From assembly GCA_905116865.2 (NCBI GenBank), contig CAJHNH020008543.1:183283-247282 (forward strand): a DNA stretch of 64,000 bases. Reading direction: 5' to 3'. Source of the stretch: Candidula unifasciata. Lineage: Eukaryota; Mollusca; Gastropoda; Stylommatophora; Geomitridae. The translations under genes were made by a program, and so were the position numbers. Below, piece after piece: positions 1 through 11,169 of the stretch. Every line of letters starts with the position of its first letter. Position 1 is the first letter of the stretch. Under the pieces are notes generated by a model, which made no database searches, had not been told where the DNA came from, and saw nothing but the letters and a program-made list of their open reading frames with translations.

Positions 1-306
1 ATAAATATACATGTTTCTGTCAAAATATAGAGTTCTGAGGCCCTATTATAGGAAAAACAAGAATAGACCCACTGCCTAACCAAAAGCATGTTGTAATTTG
101 GAGCTTTCTTTGAAGTCGGAGTGCATCTGCCTGAGAGGCAAGGAACCAGCAGTCTGCATACAACTGAGTTAGATCTGTAGAACAGATGCAAATGCAACAC
201 ACAGGTTCTGAAAAAAGGACTGCAGTCCAGAAGTGGATGAACAACCAGAACTTTCCGCCGGAGTTTACAGCTGGTGAACGCGAAGAAAAAGAAGAAGAAG
301 AAGAAC
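1..306 (+). mobile_element. SINE-like repeat, family B, with AAG-rich tail
   Basis: The copy runs from the window edge through the conserved blocks gaagtcggagtgcatctgcc, aaggaaccagcagtctgc and ccagaactttccgcc to a GAA-rich tail at about 278-306. The same blocks occur at 50330-50640 (+) and reversed at 31545-31755, 35340-35495 and 53398-53692. It ends in AAG units like the others. No coding capacity was seen. Confidence 0.7.
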
Positions 307-308
307 AA

Positions 309-470
309 ACCTTTGTATATAGGATAGGGAGTTGCTGATTGGTCCATCTCCTATCTATTAACTACTAACATTGTTTGGTTTTACCTTTGTCTATAGGGAC
401 TTTCTGATTAGTCCGTCTCCTGTCAACTAATAACAGAGGTTGTCTACTTGTACCTTTGTTAACATGAACC
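309..470. repeat. About 70-74 bp direct repeat, 2-3 degenerate copies
   Basis: The block cctttgtatatagg...ctgattggtcc recurs with starts near 310, 384 and 453, each followed by a ctgatt-(a/g)gtcc motif in the first two. Degenerate and non-coding. Confidence 0.5.
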
Positions 471-1107
471 GTAAGGTGGATTTTTCAGTTTTGTTCTTCT
501 TCATCTAGCTACCAAAGGAAAAAACCACAAATGCCTACATTAAATCTAAGAAGTCTAGACTAGAACTACAGTAAGAACATAACGAGAATAAATGAAAGCA
601 AAACATCTACGGGCTAGTAGAGAGAGAAAATATGACTGACTATACGTGTACCTCTAGATAGGTCAGCTTCGTCTGCTGCTGTCATATATGGAGGGGGAGG
701 GGGGCACAAGACAAGGATTATATGTTATATGTGAAACAAATGCAAACATACACAACAGACAAACATATATGTAAATAAAGATACAGAATACTCAATAGGT
801 CTGGTTATATGTGACTGAACACTCCACAGATAAAGTTTACATACATTTGTGATGTAAACATACACACTGATATGCTCAATAGGCTGATGATCCGTCATAT
901 GATGTGAACATATTCAACAGACGATAATGATGCATACACCCGACAGTATGATATACACTCAACACTATGAACAGTGAGTTCTGCTGCTAGAATATGTTGA
1001 CTGTCTTCAATGTGGAACAGGCAGCCATGTTTTCAAAGACACCTCCCAATATTGTTTCTCAAATTTAGGACAAAATATAAAATGGTTAGCCGACCTAGAA
1101 ACAAAAA
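471..1107. other. Non-coding stretch, no recognisable feature
   Basis: AT-rich sequence downstream of the Eph TM exon, containing short ATGTGAACATA-type degenerate repeats between about 720 and 960. No exon of the Eph juxtamembrane region and no RNA gene was recognised here. Confidence 0.5.
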
Positions 1108-1478
1108 TGCCTTGTGGTGCCACAGAATTCACGGCATACATTACAAAAGGAGAGGGACAGAGAGCACAATCTAGAAACCAAGAACAAGATGGAAAGAAGA
1201 CAGAGAAACTCTACAACAGCAAGATGTGTCTATAGTCGAGGTGGCCAGATCAAGAAAAAGAGTCTTATTTCAACCTCAACACCCAAAGCAGTTTGCCCAC
1301 TTCAAGAATATGCCTTGCATACTGTTCAAGGCATACACTACAAGAGGAGAGAGACACGGAGCACAAGCCAGACCAAAAACAACATGAAAAGATAACATCA
1401 GAAAAACTCTAAAGCAGCATGACGTCTCTATAGATGAGGCTTCCAGAAGATCAAGAAACAGAACCTTATATCTCACTC
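1108..1478. repeat. Two diverged tandem copies of a 200-bp unit
   Basis: The segment from aatgccttg through the acttcaagaatatgccttgc boundary repeats about 200 bp later, sharing aaggcatacactacaa, gagacacggagcacaa, gcatgacgtctctatag and agatcaagaaa blocks. It may be a dispersed repeat that duplicated locally. Confidence 0.6.
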
Positions 1479-1666
1479 GACACTAACAGTGATAAAACAG
1501 GCAATGAAGAAAAAGAAGAAGAATTTTCATGTCATACACTGTTATAATGTAGCATTGTGTCTTGTACAGATGTGCCTCTGAACAAAATATTTTATTCTAG
1601 TTTATGATTGCTTTAGCTAGTTCTGATGCCCAGTGACACTGTGGTTACAATATTCTTGTAAAAATT

Positions 1667-2140
1667 ATGTTCACACAATCAATCATCTGTGAGCCACATT
1701 CTTGTCAAACCATGCTCACAAAACCAATCATCTATAAACCCTATTCTTGTCAACTGTGCTCACAAAATCAATCATCTATAAACCATATTCTTGTCAAACT
1801 GTGCTCACAAAATCAGTCATCTTTAAACCCTATTCCTGTCAAACTGTGCTCACAAAATCAGTCATCTATAAACCATATTCTTGTCAACCGTGCTCACAAC
1901 AATCAGTCATCTATAAACCCTATTCTTGTCAACCATGCTCACAAAATCAATCATCTATAAACCCTAATCTTGTCAAACTGTGCTCACAAAATCAGTCATC
2001 TATAAACCTATTCTTGTCAAACTGTGCTCACAAAATCAGTCATCTATAAACCATATTCTTGTCAACTGTGCTAACAGAATCAGTTATCTATAAACCATAT
2101 TCTTGTCAACTGTGCTCATAAAATCAGTCATCTGTGAAAG
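1667..2140. repeat. 45-bp minisatellite, about 10 copies
   Basis: The unit contains tgctcacaaaatcagtcatc, tataaaccctattcttgtca and aactg. The period of 45 keeps reading frames open, so the 97- and 100-codon frames here are artefacts. Confidence 0.85.
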
Positions 2141-2194
2141 AGGCAACAACTTACCATGGGTATAAGCATCACAGCTTTTCTTCTCACTGCAATC

Positions 2195-2370
2195 AGGACG
2201 GTTTCTGAAATGCAGGACATTTAAAAACGTTAGCTGCATGTCCTTTACAGGATGTTGTTGCATAAGCAAACCCATAATTTTGTGTCTGTTTATGGTTTTA
2301 CTAGGTAATTTTTCTGTTCAGTAGTTTCCCATTGCTGTCTGAATAGTTGGTGCTCCATACCACTTATTGT
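2195..2370 (-). mobile_element. SINE-like repeat, family C fragment
   Basis: It shares gttagctgcatgtcctttac, ggttttactaggtaat and cagtagttt-cccattgc with the fuller copies at 30470-30690 and 49095-49325. The tRNA-like end is missing. Confidence 0.6.
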
Positions 2371-2696
2371 CAATTCAAACTGATCTGTTGCCAAACTGAC
2401 TGTAGCTCAACAGAACTAGGTATTTCAGAGTTATGGATCGCACTTTTACCGTGGGAAAGAAGGAAAATTCTTAACCTCAGAAGGTTGCTTCCATTTCTTT
2501 GCCTTCTTCTTTTCAGTACAATAAATATTTTCTTGTCCTTTTTTTATCTCATCCTCTTTTTTTTCATATTTATTTTCTCCTCCTTTCTCTCCTTCTTCTT
2601 GATTTCCATCTTCTTCTGCTTCATCTTCTTCATTAAAAAAAATGACTACACAAGAAGTTCAGATGTTGTGAGAGATCACAGACAGTCTCATGTAAA
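2371..2696. other. Pyrimidine-rich unique stretch
   Basis: It holds a T/C-rich run at about 2515-2640 that gives a spurious hydrophobic reading frame. No gene is supported. Confidence 0.5.
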
Positions 2697-2965
2697 GTAA
2701 ATAAAAGTAAAGGTCCCTTTTCCACACCTTTTTAGGTGTATAGGGCATATAGGGCTAGACCTATATTTTATAGACCAATCAGCACAAGATAGGTGATTTG
2801 GTCAGCATCATGCCGGCCGTGTTTACTTCCCAGGACTACACCCGGTACTCACTCAAGGCTGGGTCGACCTGGGAGCCAAGGTAATTTTTATAAAAAAGCG
2901 TCTAGCTGCTCTGCCACGGTGACTTCTAGTCCCATGTAGATTTGTGGAAACAGAATCAATCAAAC
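2697..2965 (-). mobile_element. tRNA-derived SINE, family A
   Basis: Reverse-orientation copy. The 3' block (ccttttaggcgtatcgggcatat type) comes first, then tagaccaatc-ggcac, catgccggccgt, acttcccaggac, and the tRNA-like head at the right end. Matching copies lie at 10836-11100, 18425-18690, 21962-22125 and 42328-42562. Confidence 0.7.
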
Positions 2966-3118
2966 AACAGATAATAACAAAAACATCACAAACAATCAGA
3001 CAAAAGGTAAAGCCACTAAAACATGAGGAAAGGATGACATAAAAGTGCCCTGCATAAAAGACCAGACACTCTGCCTTCTGAAGTATAAGGTGTCACATAA
3101 GCAAGTGATGAACAAATA

Positions 3119-3222
3119 GTAAGTAAGTGTGACAGACAGGGTAAGTGTGACAGACAGGGTAAGTGTGACAGACAGGGTAAGTGTGACAGACAGGGTAAGT
3201 GTGACAGACAAGGCAAGTGGCA
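3119..3222. repeat. 18-bp tandem repeat, 5-6 copies
   Basis: The unit gtaagtgtgacagacagg is repeated almost perfectly, immediately below the large 15-bp array. Confidence 0.9.
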
Positions 3223-3239
3223 GATCAGGATAATGTTGG

Positions 3240-5832
3240 TACAGAATAAAAGCAGTACAGTGGAAAATAGGAGAGTGGAAAACAGGAGAAGTGGAACATA
3301 TGAGTGAAGATATATAGGAGAGTGGAAAATTTGAGAGTGGAATATAGAAGTGCAGCATAGGAGAGTGGAATATAGGAGAGTGGAACATAGGAGAGTGGAA
3401 CATAGGAGAGTGGAACATAGGAGAGTGGAACATAGGAGAGTGAGTGGAACATAGGAGAGTGGAACATAAGAACATTTGAGAGTGGAATACAGAAGTGCAG
3501 CATAGAAGAGTGGAACATAGGAAAGTGAAACATAGGAGAGTGAGTACAACATAGGAGAGTGAGTGGAACACAGGAGAGTGGAACATAGGAGAGTGGAACA
3601 TAGGAGAGTGGAATATAGAAGTGCAGCATAGGAGAGTGGAACATAGGAGAGTGAGTACAAAAAAGGAGAGTGAGTGGAACATAGGAGAGTGGAACATAGG
3701 AACATTTGAGAGTGGAATACAGAAGTGCAGCATAGGATAGTAGAACATAGGAGAGTGGAATATAGAAGTGCAGCATAGGAGAGTGGAACATAGGAGAGTG
3801 AGTGGAACATAGAAGAGTGGAATACAGAAGTGCAGCATAGGAGAGTGGAACATAGGAGAGTGAGTGGAACATAGGAGAGTGGAACATAGGAACATTTGAG
3901 AGTGGAGTGGAAGTGCAGCATAGGAGAGTGGAACATAGGAGAGTGGAACATAGGAGAGTGGAATACAGAAGTGCAGCATAGGAGAAAGGAATACAGAAGT
4001 TCAGCATAGGAGAGTGGAACATAGGAGAGTGGAACATAGGAGAGTGGAATATAAAAGTGCAGCATAGGAGAGTGGAACATAGGAGAGTGAGTGGAACATA
4101 GGAGAGTGGAACATAGGAACATTTGAGAGTGGAATACAGAAGTGCAGCATAGGAGAGTGGAACACAGCAGAGTGGAACATAGGAGAGTGGAACATAGGAG
4201 AGTGAGTACAACATAGGAGAGTGAGTGGAACACAGGAGAGTGGAACATAGGAGAGTGGAACATAGGAACATTTGAGAGTGGAATACAGAAGTGCAGCATA
4301 GGAGAGTGGAACACAGGAGAGTGGAACATAGGAGAGTGGAACATAGGAATATTTGAGAGTGGAATACAGAAGTGCAGCATAGGAGAGTGGAACACAGCAG
4401 AGTGGAACATAGGAATATTTGAGAGTGGAATACAGAAGTGCAGCATAGGAGAGTGGAACACAGGAGAGTGGAACATAGGAGGGTGGAACATAGGAGGATG
4501 GAACATAGGAGAGTGGAACACAGGAGAGTGGAACATAGGAGAGTGGAACATAGGAGGGTGGAACATAGGAGAGTGGAACATAGGAGAGTGGAACATAGGA
4601 GAGTGGAACATAGGAGAGTGGAACATAGGAGAGTGGAACACAGGAGAGTGGAACAACATAGGAGAGTGAGTGGAACATAGGAGAGTGGAACATAGGAGGA
4701 GAGTGGAACACAGATAGCAGCATAGGAGTGGAACATAGGAGAGTGGTACAACAAGGAGAGTGAGTGGAACACAGGAGAGTGGAACATAGGAACATTTGAG
4801 AGTGGAATACAGAAGTGCAGCATAGGAGAGTGGAACATAGGAGAGTGAGTGGAACATAGGAGAGTGGAACATAGAAGAGTGAGTGGAACATAGGAGAGTG
4901 GAACATAGGAGAGTGGAACATAGGAGAGTGAGTGGAACATGGGAAAGTGGAACATAGGAACATTGAGAGTGGAACATACCTGCGCAAGGAGAATGATGGA
5001 GAGTGGAATATTGGAGTAATAGGAGAGTGGAACATAGGAGAGTGAGTGGAACATAGGAGAGTGGAACATAGGTACATTTGAGAGTGGAATACAGAAGTGC
5101 AGCATAGGAGAGTGGAACATAGGAGAGTGAGTGGAACATAGGAGAGTGGAACATAGGAACATTTGAGAGTGGAATACAGAAGTGCAGCATAGGAGAGTGG
5201 AACATAGGAGAGTGGAACAAAGGAGAGTGAGTACAACATAGGAGAGTGAGTGGAACACAGGAGAGTGGAACATAGGAACATTTGAGAGTGGAATACAGAA
5301 GTGCAGCATAGGAGAGTGGAACATAGGAGAGTGGAATATAGAAGTGCAACATAGGAGAGTGGTACATAAGAGAGTGGAACATAGGAGAGTGGAACATAGG
5401 AGAGTGGAACATAGGAGAGTGGTACATAGGAGAGTGGTACATAGGAGAGTGGAACATAGGAGGGTGGAACATAGGAGAGTGGAACATAGGAGGGTGGAAC
5501 ATAGGAGAGTGGAACATAGGAGAGTGGAACATAGGAGGGTGGAACATAGGAGAGTGGTACATAGGAGAGTGGAACATAGGAGAGTGGAACATAGGAGAGT
5601 GGAACATAGGAGAGTGGAACATAGGAGGGTGGAACATAGGAGGGTGGAACATAGGAGAGTGGTATAAAGGAAAGTGACACATTGGATAGTGGAATACAGG
5701 AGAGTGGAAAAAAGAAGAGAGAACATAGGAGAGTGGAATAAAGAAGAGAGAACATAGGAGAGTGGAACACAGGAGTATGGAACACATGAGTGTGGAACAT
5801 ATGAGAGTAAAATATAGGGGAATGGAACATAC
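3240..5832. repeat. 15-bp minisatellite with higher-order structure, 2.6 kb
   Basis: The unit is cataggagagtggaa, well over 100 copies, with recurrent longer blocks containing aacatttgagagtggaatac and agaagtgcagcatagg. It directly abuts the TM exon: the intron's first bases gtatgttcc (minus) are the start of the first unit. An internal copy of the exon's last bases plus donor lies at 4970-4998. Period 15 opens frames up to 996 codons, all of them repeat artefacts. Confidence 0.95.
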
Positions 5833-5929
5833 CTGCGAAGGAGAATGATGATCATAATGGTAGCGATAGCCATGCACAGGATGACAGCCACGATGGAACC
5901 AGCAATGATGCCCACCGGAGTGCTGAAGG
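5833..5929 (-). CDS. Eph: Eph exon: transmembrane segment
   Basis: This 97-bp exon encodes STPVGIIAGSIVAVIL and then a long run of Cys, Met, Ala, Ile and Leu ending in LLR at a basic stop-transfer position. A single helix of about 26 hydrophobic residues after a FN3 domain is the expected Eph layout (vertebrate exons carry (I/V)IAG(S/V)xxGVV(F/L)). The acceptor is taatttcag|CC, completing Ser with the phase-1 end of either FN3-2 copy. The donor is CTTCGCAG|gtatgt. The intron that follows is a 15-bp minisatellite from its first bases. No juxtamembrane exon was found between here and position 1. Confidence 0.9.
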
Positions 5930-6330
5930 CTGAAATTATCAAGGGGAAACTGATTCTCTGACATAAGAACCACATCCGGTAGTATAGCAACAAACCAATA
6001 TAGCAACCAACCAAATATACATCCACCTATCTATCTTTCCCTCCATCCAACAACCAAAAAGCAACCAAAAATTTGAACACACAGCTGATGTCATATCTCC
6101 ATCTCTGACAATTCTCAGATCTTTCTTTCACAGGTGTTTCTTCTCTCTTTGCAGGCTAACCACACACTGATACTTTGCTTTGCTTAAACTCCGTCTTTAA
6201 AAAAAAGTGGTGACAAACAGAGCCATATCTTGTCCACTTCTAGATGGATTTACGGTAATAAAATCTGCTGTTTATTCTGTGACCAGTTTCACCCAGGCAT
6301 ACTTAATACTAGGATGGCAATGAAAGAAAG
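5930..6330. other. Intron between FN3-2 copy 2 and TM exon, unique part
   Basis: Low-repeat sequence with the TM-exon acceptor at its left edge. No further exon seen. Confidence 0.5.
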
Positions 6331-7190
6331 CAGACAGCTGGGGCACATGATAAGACAGACACACAGCACATGAAACAACAGCTGGAGCACAAGGGAAGAC
6401 TGCTGGGGCACAGGACACAACAGATGGAGCACAGGACATGACAGATGGAGCACAGGACAAGACAGATGGGCCACAGGGGAAGACTGCTGGGGCACAGGAC
6501 AAGACAGATGGAGCACAGGACAAGACAGATGGAGCACAGGACAAGACAGATGGAGCACAGGACAAGACAGATGGGGCACAGGACAAGACAGATGGGCCAC
6601 AGGGAAAGACTACTGGGGCACAGGAGAAGACTGCTGGGCCACAGGAGAAGACAGATGGGGCACAGGAGAAGACAGATGGGGCACAGGACAAGACAGATGG
6701 GGCACAGGACAAGACAGATGGGCCACAGGGAAAGACTACTTGGGTGCAGGAGAAGACTGCTGGGATGCAGGAGAAGACAGATGGGGCACAGGAAAAGACA
6801 GATGGGGCACAGGAGAAGACAGATGGGGCACAAGAGAAGATAGCTGGGGCACAGGAGAAGACAGATGGGGCACAGGAGAAGACAGATGGGGCACAGGAGA
6901 AGACAGATGAGGCACAAGAGAAGATAGCTGGGGCACAGGAGAAGACAGATGGGCCATAGGAGAAGATAGCTGGGGCACAGGAGAAGCAGATGGTGCCGGG
7001 GAGAAGATAGCTGTGCCACAGGAGAAGACAGATGGGGTCCAGGAGAAAACAGATGGGGTTACAGGGAAAGACAGATGGAGCACAGGGGAAGACAGATGGA
7101 GCACAGAAGATGACAACTAGAGCTAAGGAAAAAATAGCTAGAGGACAGAGGAAGACAAATGGTGCATGACCCAAGACAGACTCAGCATAG
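6331..7190. repeat. 21-bp minisatellite, about 40 copies
   Basis: Units combine gacagatggggcacagga with variants gaagactgctgggcc. The period of 21 gives open frames on both strands (for example TDGAQEK heptads on plus). It lies inside the intron between the Eph exons 7302-7377 and 5833-5929, and is therefore transcribed as intron. Confidence 0.93.
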
Positions 7191-7301
7191 TAGAACTAAT
7201 ACACTTACAAGTTGTAAATCTGAAACAAGAGTACCAAATACGCACATGCTAGCTGTGAATTCAGCACCCCCACCCACCACACACACCCCTACAATACTTA
7301 C

Positions 7302-7377
7302 ATTCTTTCTGCCCAGTCTGAACAATTAGTGGTTCGCTGAACTCCCCCCAGCCACTGTTTGTGGTCTCACATCGAAC
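7302..7377 (-). CDS. Eph: Eph exon: second FN3 domain, C-terminal part (copy 2)
   Basis: This 76-bp exon of 25 codons plus one base begins phase 0 after ccctttcag and ends GAAT|gtaagt, phase 1. GWGEFSEPLIVQTGQ is nearly the same as in exon 13846-13918, and the splice phases at both ends are identical to that exon. It joins the exon at 9029-9157 upstream and the TM exon downstream without frame change. The paired similarity of two consecutive exons points to tandem duplication of a two-exon unit rather than chance. Confidence 0.9.
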
Positions 7378-7379
7378 CT

Positions 7380-7965
7380 GAAAGGGAAGTGTTCATATCT
7401 CAGCAAGGATTCTCAAACAGTACAGCACGACACACATAGACAGACAAATTACAGCACACACAACTGTAGGATGCAGTGGGAGATCCATGGTATAGTAGCT
7501 AGCACACTGACATGCTGGACTTGTGGTCATGTGTTTGTATCTGAAGTCAGGCATGTTTAACAGGACCTGGATTCCCAGGTTGTACCAGCCTAAAACAGGA
7601 AATATTTTAGGCAGCAATGTGGCCAACATGTAGCACCATATACCCAGTCCATATTATGGGGGGAAAAAAAATCCTTGTCTTCCATAACTGGTATAGTATG
7701 AAGCTGAAACACAAATGCAGAAACATACAGACAGACAACTGATAGAGACAGACATAGACAACAGAAACAGAATACAATTATAGAATGCCAAAGAAAGCAT
7801 TCATTTTCACAGTTTTTTTCCCTGACAGCATAAAAGTAGAGCTGTCAGTGTTAAGCGAGAGGACAAATGTTTAGTCAGGGGACAACTGAGACCACATGTT
7901 TCAGGTGGTTCCAGTTAAACATCAACAAAAAAATTGTTGTATCTAACTAGACTGGAATTGTGGCC
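7380..7965. other. Intron sequence without recognisable feature
   Basis: Intron between 9029-9157 and 7302-7377. No repeat of note and no exon seen. Confidence 0.5.
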
Positions 7966-8520
7966 ATTCTAAGAATTACCTTTTTACCATGTCTTGTGGT
8001 CCCATAGAGAACTAACCATATACCATTTATTGTGATCTCAAAGAGAACTAGCCTTTTTAGTCTTGTGGTCCCACAGTGAACTAATCATATGCCATTTCTT
8101 GTCGTCCTACACAGAGCTAACCATATATCATGTCTTGTGGTCATGCACAGAGCTAACCATATACAACATTTTATGGTCCCACAGAGAACTAACCACATGT
8201 AATTTATGTGGTCCTGTAGAGAACTAACCATATATATCAGGGCTTGTGGTCCCAGAGCAAACTAACTATATGACGTTTCTTGTGGCCCCACAAAGAGCTA
8301 ACCATATACCATGTCTAGTGGTCCTGTAGAGAACTAACCATATGACATTTCTTGTGGCCCCACAAAGAGCTAACAATATACCATGTCTTGTGGTCCCAGA
8401 GAGAACTAACCTATACCACATCCTATGATCCTACAGAGAACTAACCATTTACCATTTCTTGTGATCCAATAAAGAAAAAACTATTCACTATTTTACTGTG
8501 GTCATTGTGAGAAATAAACA
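7966..8520. repeat. Minisatellite of about 40 bp, 13-14 degenerate copies
   Basis: Units contain cttgtggtcccacagagaac and taaccatataccat. Spacing is irregular and identity moderate. Confidence 0.8.
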
Positions 8521-8548
8521 CACAGAACTGTGGCCATGTTGAACACTA

Positions 8549-8665
8549 TAAATACAATAATCGTTCTAGTCCCACCAAGAACAAGACATACAATAATTCT
8601 TTCAGTCCCACCAAGAACAAGGCATACAATAATTCTTCTAGTCCTAACAAGAACTAGACATACAA
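8549..8665. repeat. 36-bp tandem repeat, 3-4 copies
   Basis: The units share agtcccaccaagaacaag and acatacaataattctt. Confidence 0.8.
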
Positions 8666-8689
8666 AACAAACAGCCAGAAGACAACACA

Positions 8690-8990
8690 AAGAGCAAGAG
8701 AGAGACTGACAGAGATAGACCGAGAATGAGACAGTGTGTGATAGAGCGAGAATGGTTCCAAGAAAGAGAGACAGAAAGCATGAGAGAGTGAGAGACAGAG
8801 AGAGAGACACAGAGAGTGAGAGACAGACAGAGAGGGATAGAGACAGGGAGAGAGAGAGATAGAGACAGGGAGAGAGAGAGATAGAGACAGAGAGACAGCA
8901 ACAGAGAGAGAGAGAGACACACACACACAGATGGTGACAGAGAGAGACAGAGAGTGAGAAATAGAGAGAAACAGTGACAGAGAGAGAGAG

Positions 8991-9022
<32 letters not shown>
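8690..9022. repeat. GA-rich microsatellite tract next to Eph exon 9029-9157
   Basis: Interrupted gagagacagaga sequence. In the Eph transcript this is a CU-rich tract of about 330 nt beginning a few bases after the GC donor of exon 9029-9157. Confidence 0.9.
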
Positions 9023-9023
<1 letters not shown>

Positions 9024-9028
9024 CTTGC

Positions 9029-9157
9029 CTGGAATTCATACTCCGTGTCCAGCATAAATTCAGTGATGGTCAAGTTCTGGACAGTTGTGTACTCTCTGAT
9101 CTCGTTCTGCCCCTGGGATTTGGGGTAATACTTGACTTCGTACCTCAGCACCGAGTT
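9029..9157 (-). CDS. Eph: Eph exon: second FN3 domain, middle part (copy 2, GC donor)
   Basis: This 129-bp exon has 43 codons and is phase 0 at both ends. YEVKYYPKSQ, TTVQNLTITEFMLDTEYEF aligns with the second half of exon 32068-32276 (18 of 37 identities by eye, including the QNLT sequon). The acceptor ttctctctcag is strong. The donor is CAG|gcaagt, the consensus of GC-AG introns. The exon lacks the first FN3 strands and tryptophan, and I could not find a partner exon carrying them between 9158 and 13845. Immediately after the donor the pre-mRNA enters a CU-rich tract of about 330 nt. It may be an alternative exon, or a third FN3 domain with an unseen exon. Confidence 0.88.
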
Positions 9158-9239
9158 CTGAGAGAGAAACAACAACCTGTGATCACATGTGACTGAAGGA
9201 GACTATTATATAACACATTTACATGTAGGTCATGTAGCT

Positions 9240-9275
9240 GAGAACTCCCCCCCCCCCTCCCCCCACCCCAGGAGT
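9240..9275. repeat. C-rich tract
   Basis: Runs of C interrupted by T and A, within the intron above exon 9029-9157. Confidence 0.7.
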
Positions 9276-9459
9276 AGCGGCCTGAAAAATGGACACAGAG
9301 TGACTTAAAGAGTTCCCAAATCTCAAAGGAGCTAATTCCAGACACCCAGTTTAACCTTATAAAACAGTAATGTTTAGTACCAAAGGGTGAAAAATGTAAA
9401 CTGCTCTTTAATGTGGGTGGCAAAAACCAGATATGATTAGGAAATCAAATGTCTGCATG

Positions 9460-9640
9460 GAGAGAGAGGAGGAGGAGGAGAGAGAGAGAGAGGGTGGGGT
9501 GGGAGCGAGTGAGAGAGGGAGTAGGGAGGGTTAGGTGAGCCGGGGAAGAGGCAGAGAGTGGCATAGGAGGGAGGGAGAGGGGGAGAGAGAGTAAAGGGAG
9601 TACACAGGGTGGCGTGGGAGGGAGGGAGAAAGGGGAAAAT
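9460..9640. repeat. GA/GGA-rich low-complexity tract
   Basis: Purine-rich on the plus strand with gagagagaggaggagg and gggagggagag motifs. Open frames here are low-complexity artefacts. Confidence 0.8.
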
Positions 9641-9647
9641 AAAAAGA

Positions 9648-9830
9648 ATGGAACGAACAAACGAACGAACGAACTTTATTTTCAAAGGGTTACAAATTAG
9701 GCACGTAGGCCTGTCTTACATTCGGCCCTTCCAAACTTCATCTTTCACACAGCAGTTGTATTTCATCAATGAAGCATGTTATATTCATGTAATGATATGC
9801 ATATTATGGATATGAAGTCAAAAACAACAG
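9648..9830 (-). mobile_element. Possible LINE/SINE 3' end with (GTTC)n tail
   Basis: On the minus strand an AT-rich segment ends in ccctttgaaaataaa followed by GTTC repeats (plus 9650-9674). This layout is typical of 3' ends of some non-LTR elements. Only the tail portion is seen, so assignment is tentative. Confidence 0.4.
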
Positions 9831-9841
9831 CATGGGTGGTA

Positions 9842-10265
9842 AAATATGTGCACACGCTCACGCGCGAACACACACACCCACATACACACACAAGCCCAAT
9901 CACTCACTTACACACAAATACATAGGCACTCAGTACACACATACATCCACATACACACGAACATGCACACACATACATAAATACACACATACGTACGTAC
10001 ATACATACAAACTCACATACATACAAACCCACATACATACATACAAAAATACATACACACATACATTCACACGCTCTAAAACACACACACGCATACAACC
10101 CAGACACATACAGACACACATACACATGCAGTCACGGGCACACACAAACACATACACACACAAAAGCAGGGAGACAGACACACACATAGACATACGCAAC
10201 ACCCACACATACACAGATATACACACACAGACACGCACAGTCACACACACGCCCACAGACATACA
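9842..10265. repeat. CA/CATA-rich microsatellite region
   Basis: Interspersed cacacatacatacac sequence of about 420 bp. Not coding. Confidence 0.85.
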
Positions 10266-10835
10266 CGCAGACGCATAACCCAACACAAGCAGAGACACGC
10301 ATGGAGACAAGACAAGACAATCAAGGGTCTGCATAAACAGCAGACAGTTCAAAGAGTGTCATATGTCAGAGACCAGCACACCCCAACATAACAGATAAAC
10401 CTCTCAATCATCTCCCATTTAAATCCAACCTATCCTCAATCATTCCCCAATAACGTCCCACCTATTATCAACATCATCCATGTTTTATGCATTCCCAACA
10501 GCATCACACAATAGACATTTGTGTATCGCTGAGCGCATCCCAACTCCTCCAGGGAGACAACAAATACATTTGATGGCAAACAAATACGGAGAAATAACCG
10601 CGGGACAAGGAGGACATAAAACTTGCCACTTGTGATATTTGCCCGGGAAATGACATAATCTTCTGAGAGCCTGAAGATAAATGGCCGGCTTCGTGTGGGG
10701 TAGCAAGGTCTCATTGTATCTACACTTAGGCAGGGGAAGGTAATCAGTCTCCTGGTATTTGTTCGATTTGTTACGGTTAACTCCCTTGGGATGATCGTCC
10801 ATTAAACAAATGTTTCTATGCCAGTTTATGTATGG
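10266..10835. other. Unique intron stretch
   Basis: Searched for the missing first half of the duplicated FN3-2 domain (strand-B tryptophan followed by a phase-0 donor). None recognised on the minus strand. Confidence 0.5.
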
Positions 10836-11100
10836 CGATTGCGTCGCCGTGGTGTAGTGACTAGACGCTCGACTGTTGATCTAAAGTCGTGGGTTCGGGT
10901 CCTAATGCAGCTGGACTGTTTTTTTTTTTTTTGGAAGACCTTGGCTCTCAGGTCGACCCAACCTTAAAAGGTTACCAGGTAAAAACTTGGAAAGTAAAGG
11001 CGGCCGGCAAGATATTGACCATTTTACCAACTGTGTGCCAATTGGTCTAAAAAATACAGGTCTACCCCCATATGCCCAGTACCTAAGAAGGCGTGGAAAG
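10836..11100 (+). mobile_element. tRNA-derived SINE, family A, fuller copy
   Basis: The head has a box-A-like tggtgtagtgac and a perfect-looking box B gggttcgggtcc. A T-run, a body with aaggcggccggcaa and ccaattggtc, and a 3' end of atgcccagtacctaaga follow. The polymerase III boxes show it derives from a tRNA. It is not a functional tRNA gene because no cloverleaf acceptor pairing is evident. Confidence 0.75.
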
Positions 11101-11169
11101 AGGGTTTTACATTAATATTCATTATGTCAACATAAGTAGAATCTTAGAGTGTGGGTTGTGTAGCCAGAG

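Noticed and set aside
3016..6026. Open frames of 996, 933 and 609 codons on the minus strand
   Set aside because: They translate the 15-bp array. Any stop-free unit whose length is a multiple of three opens all such frames. Only the short stretch at 5833-5929 is real (TM exon).
10836..10925. tRNA gene
   Set aside because: Box B is good but it continues into a SINE body repeated elsewhere, and no cloverleaf acceptor stem could be paired.
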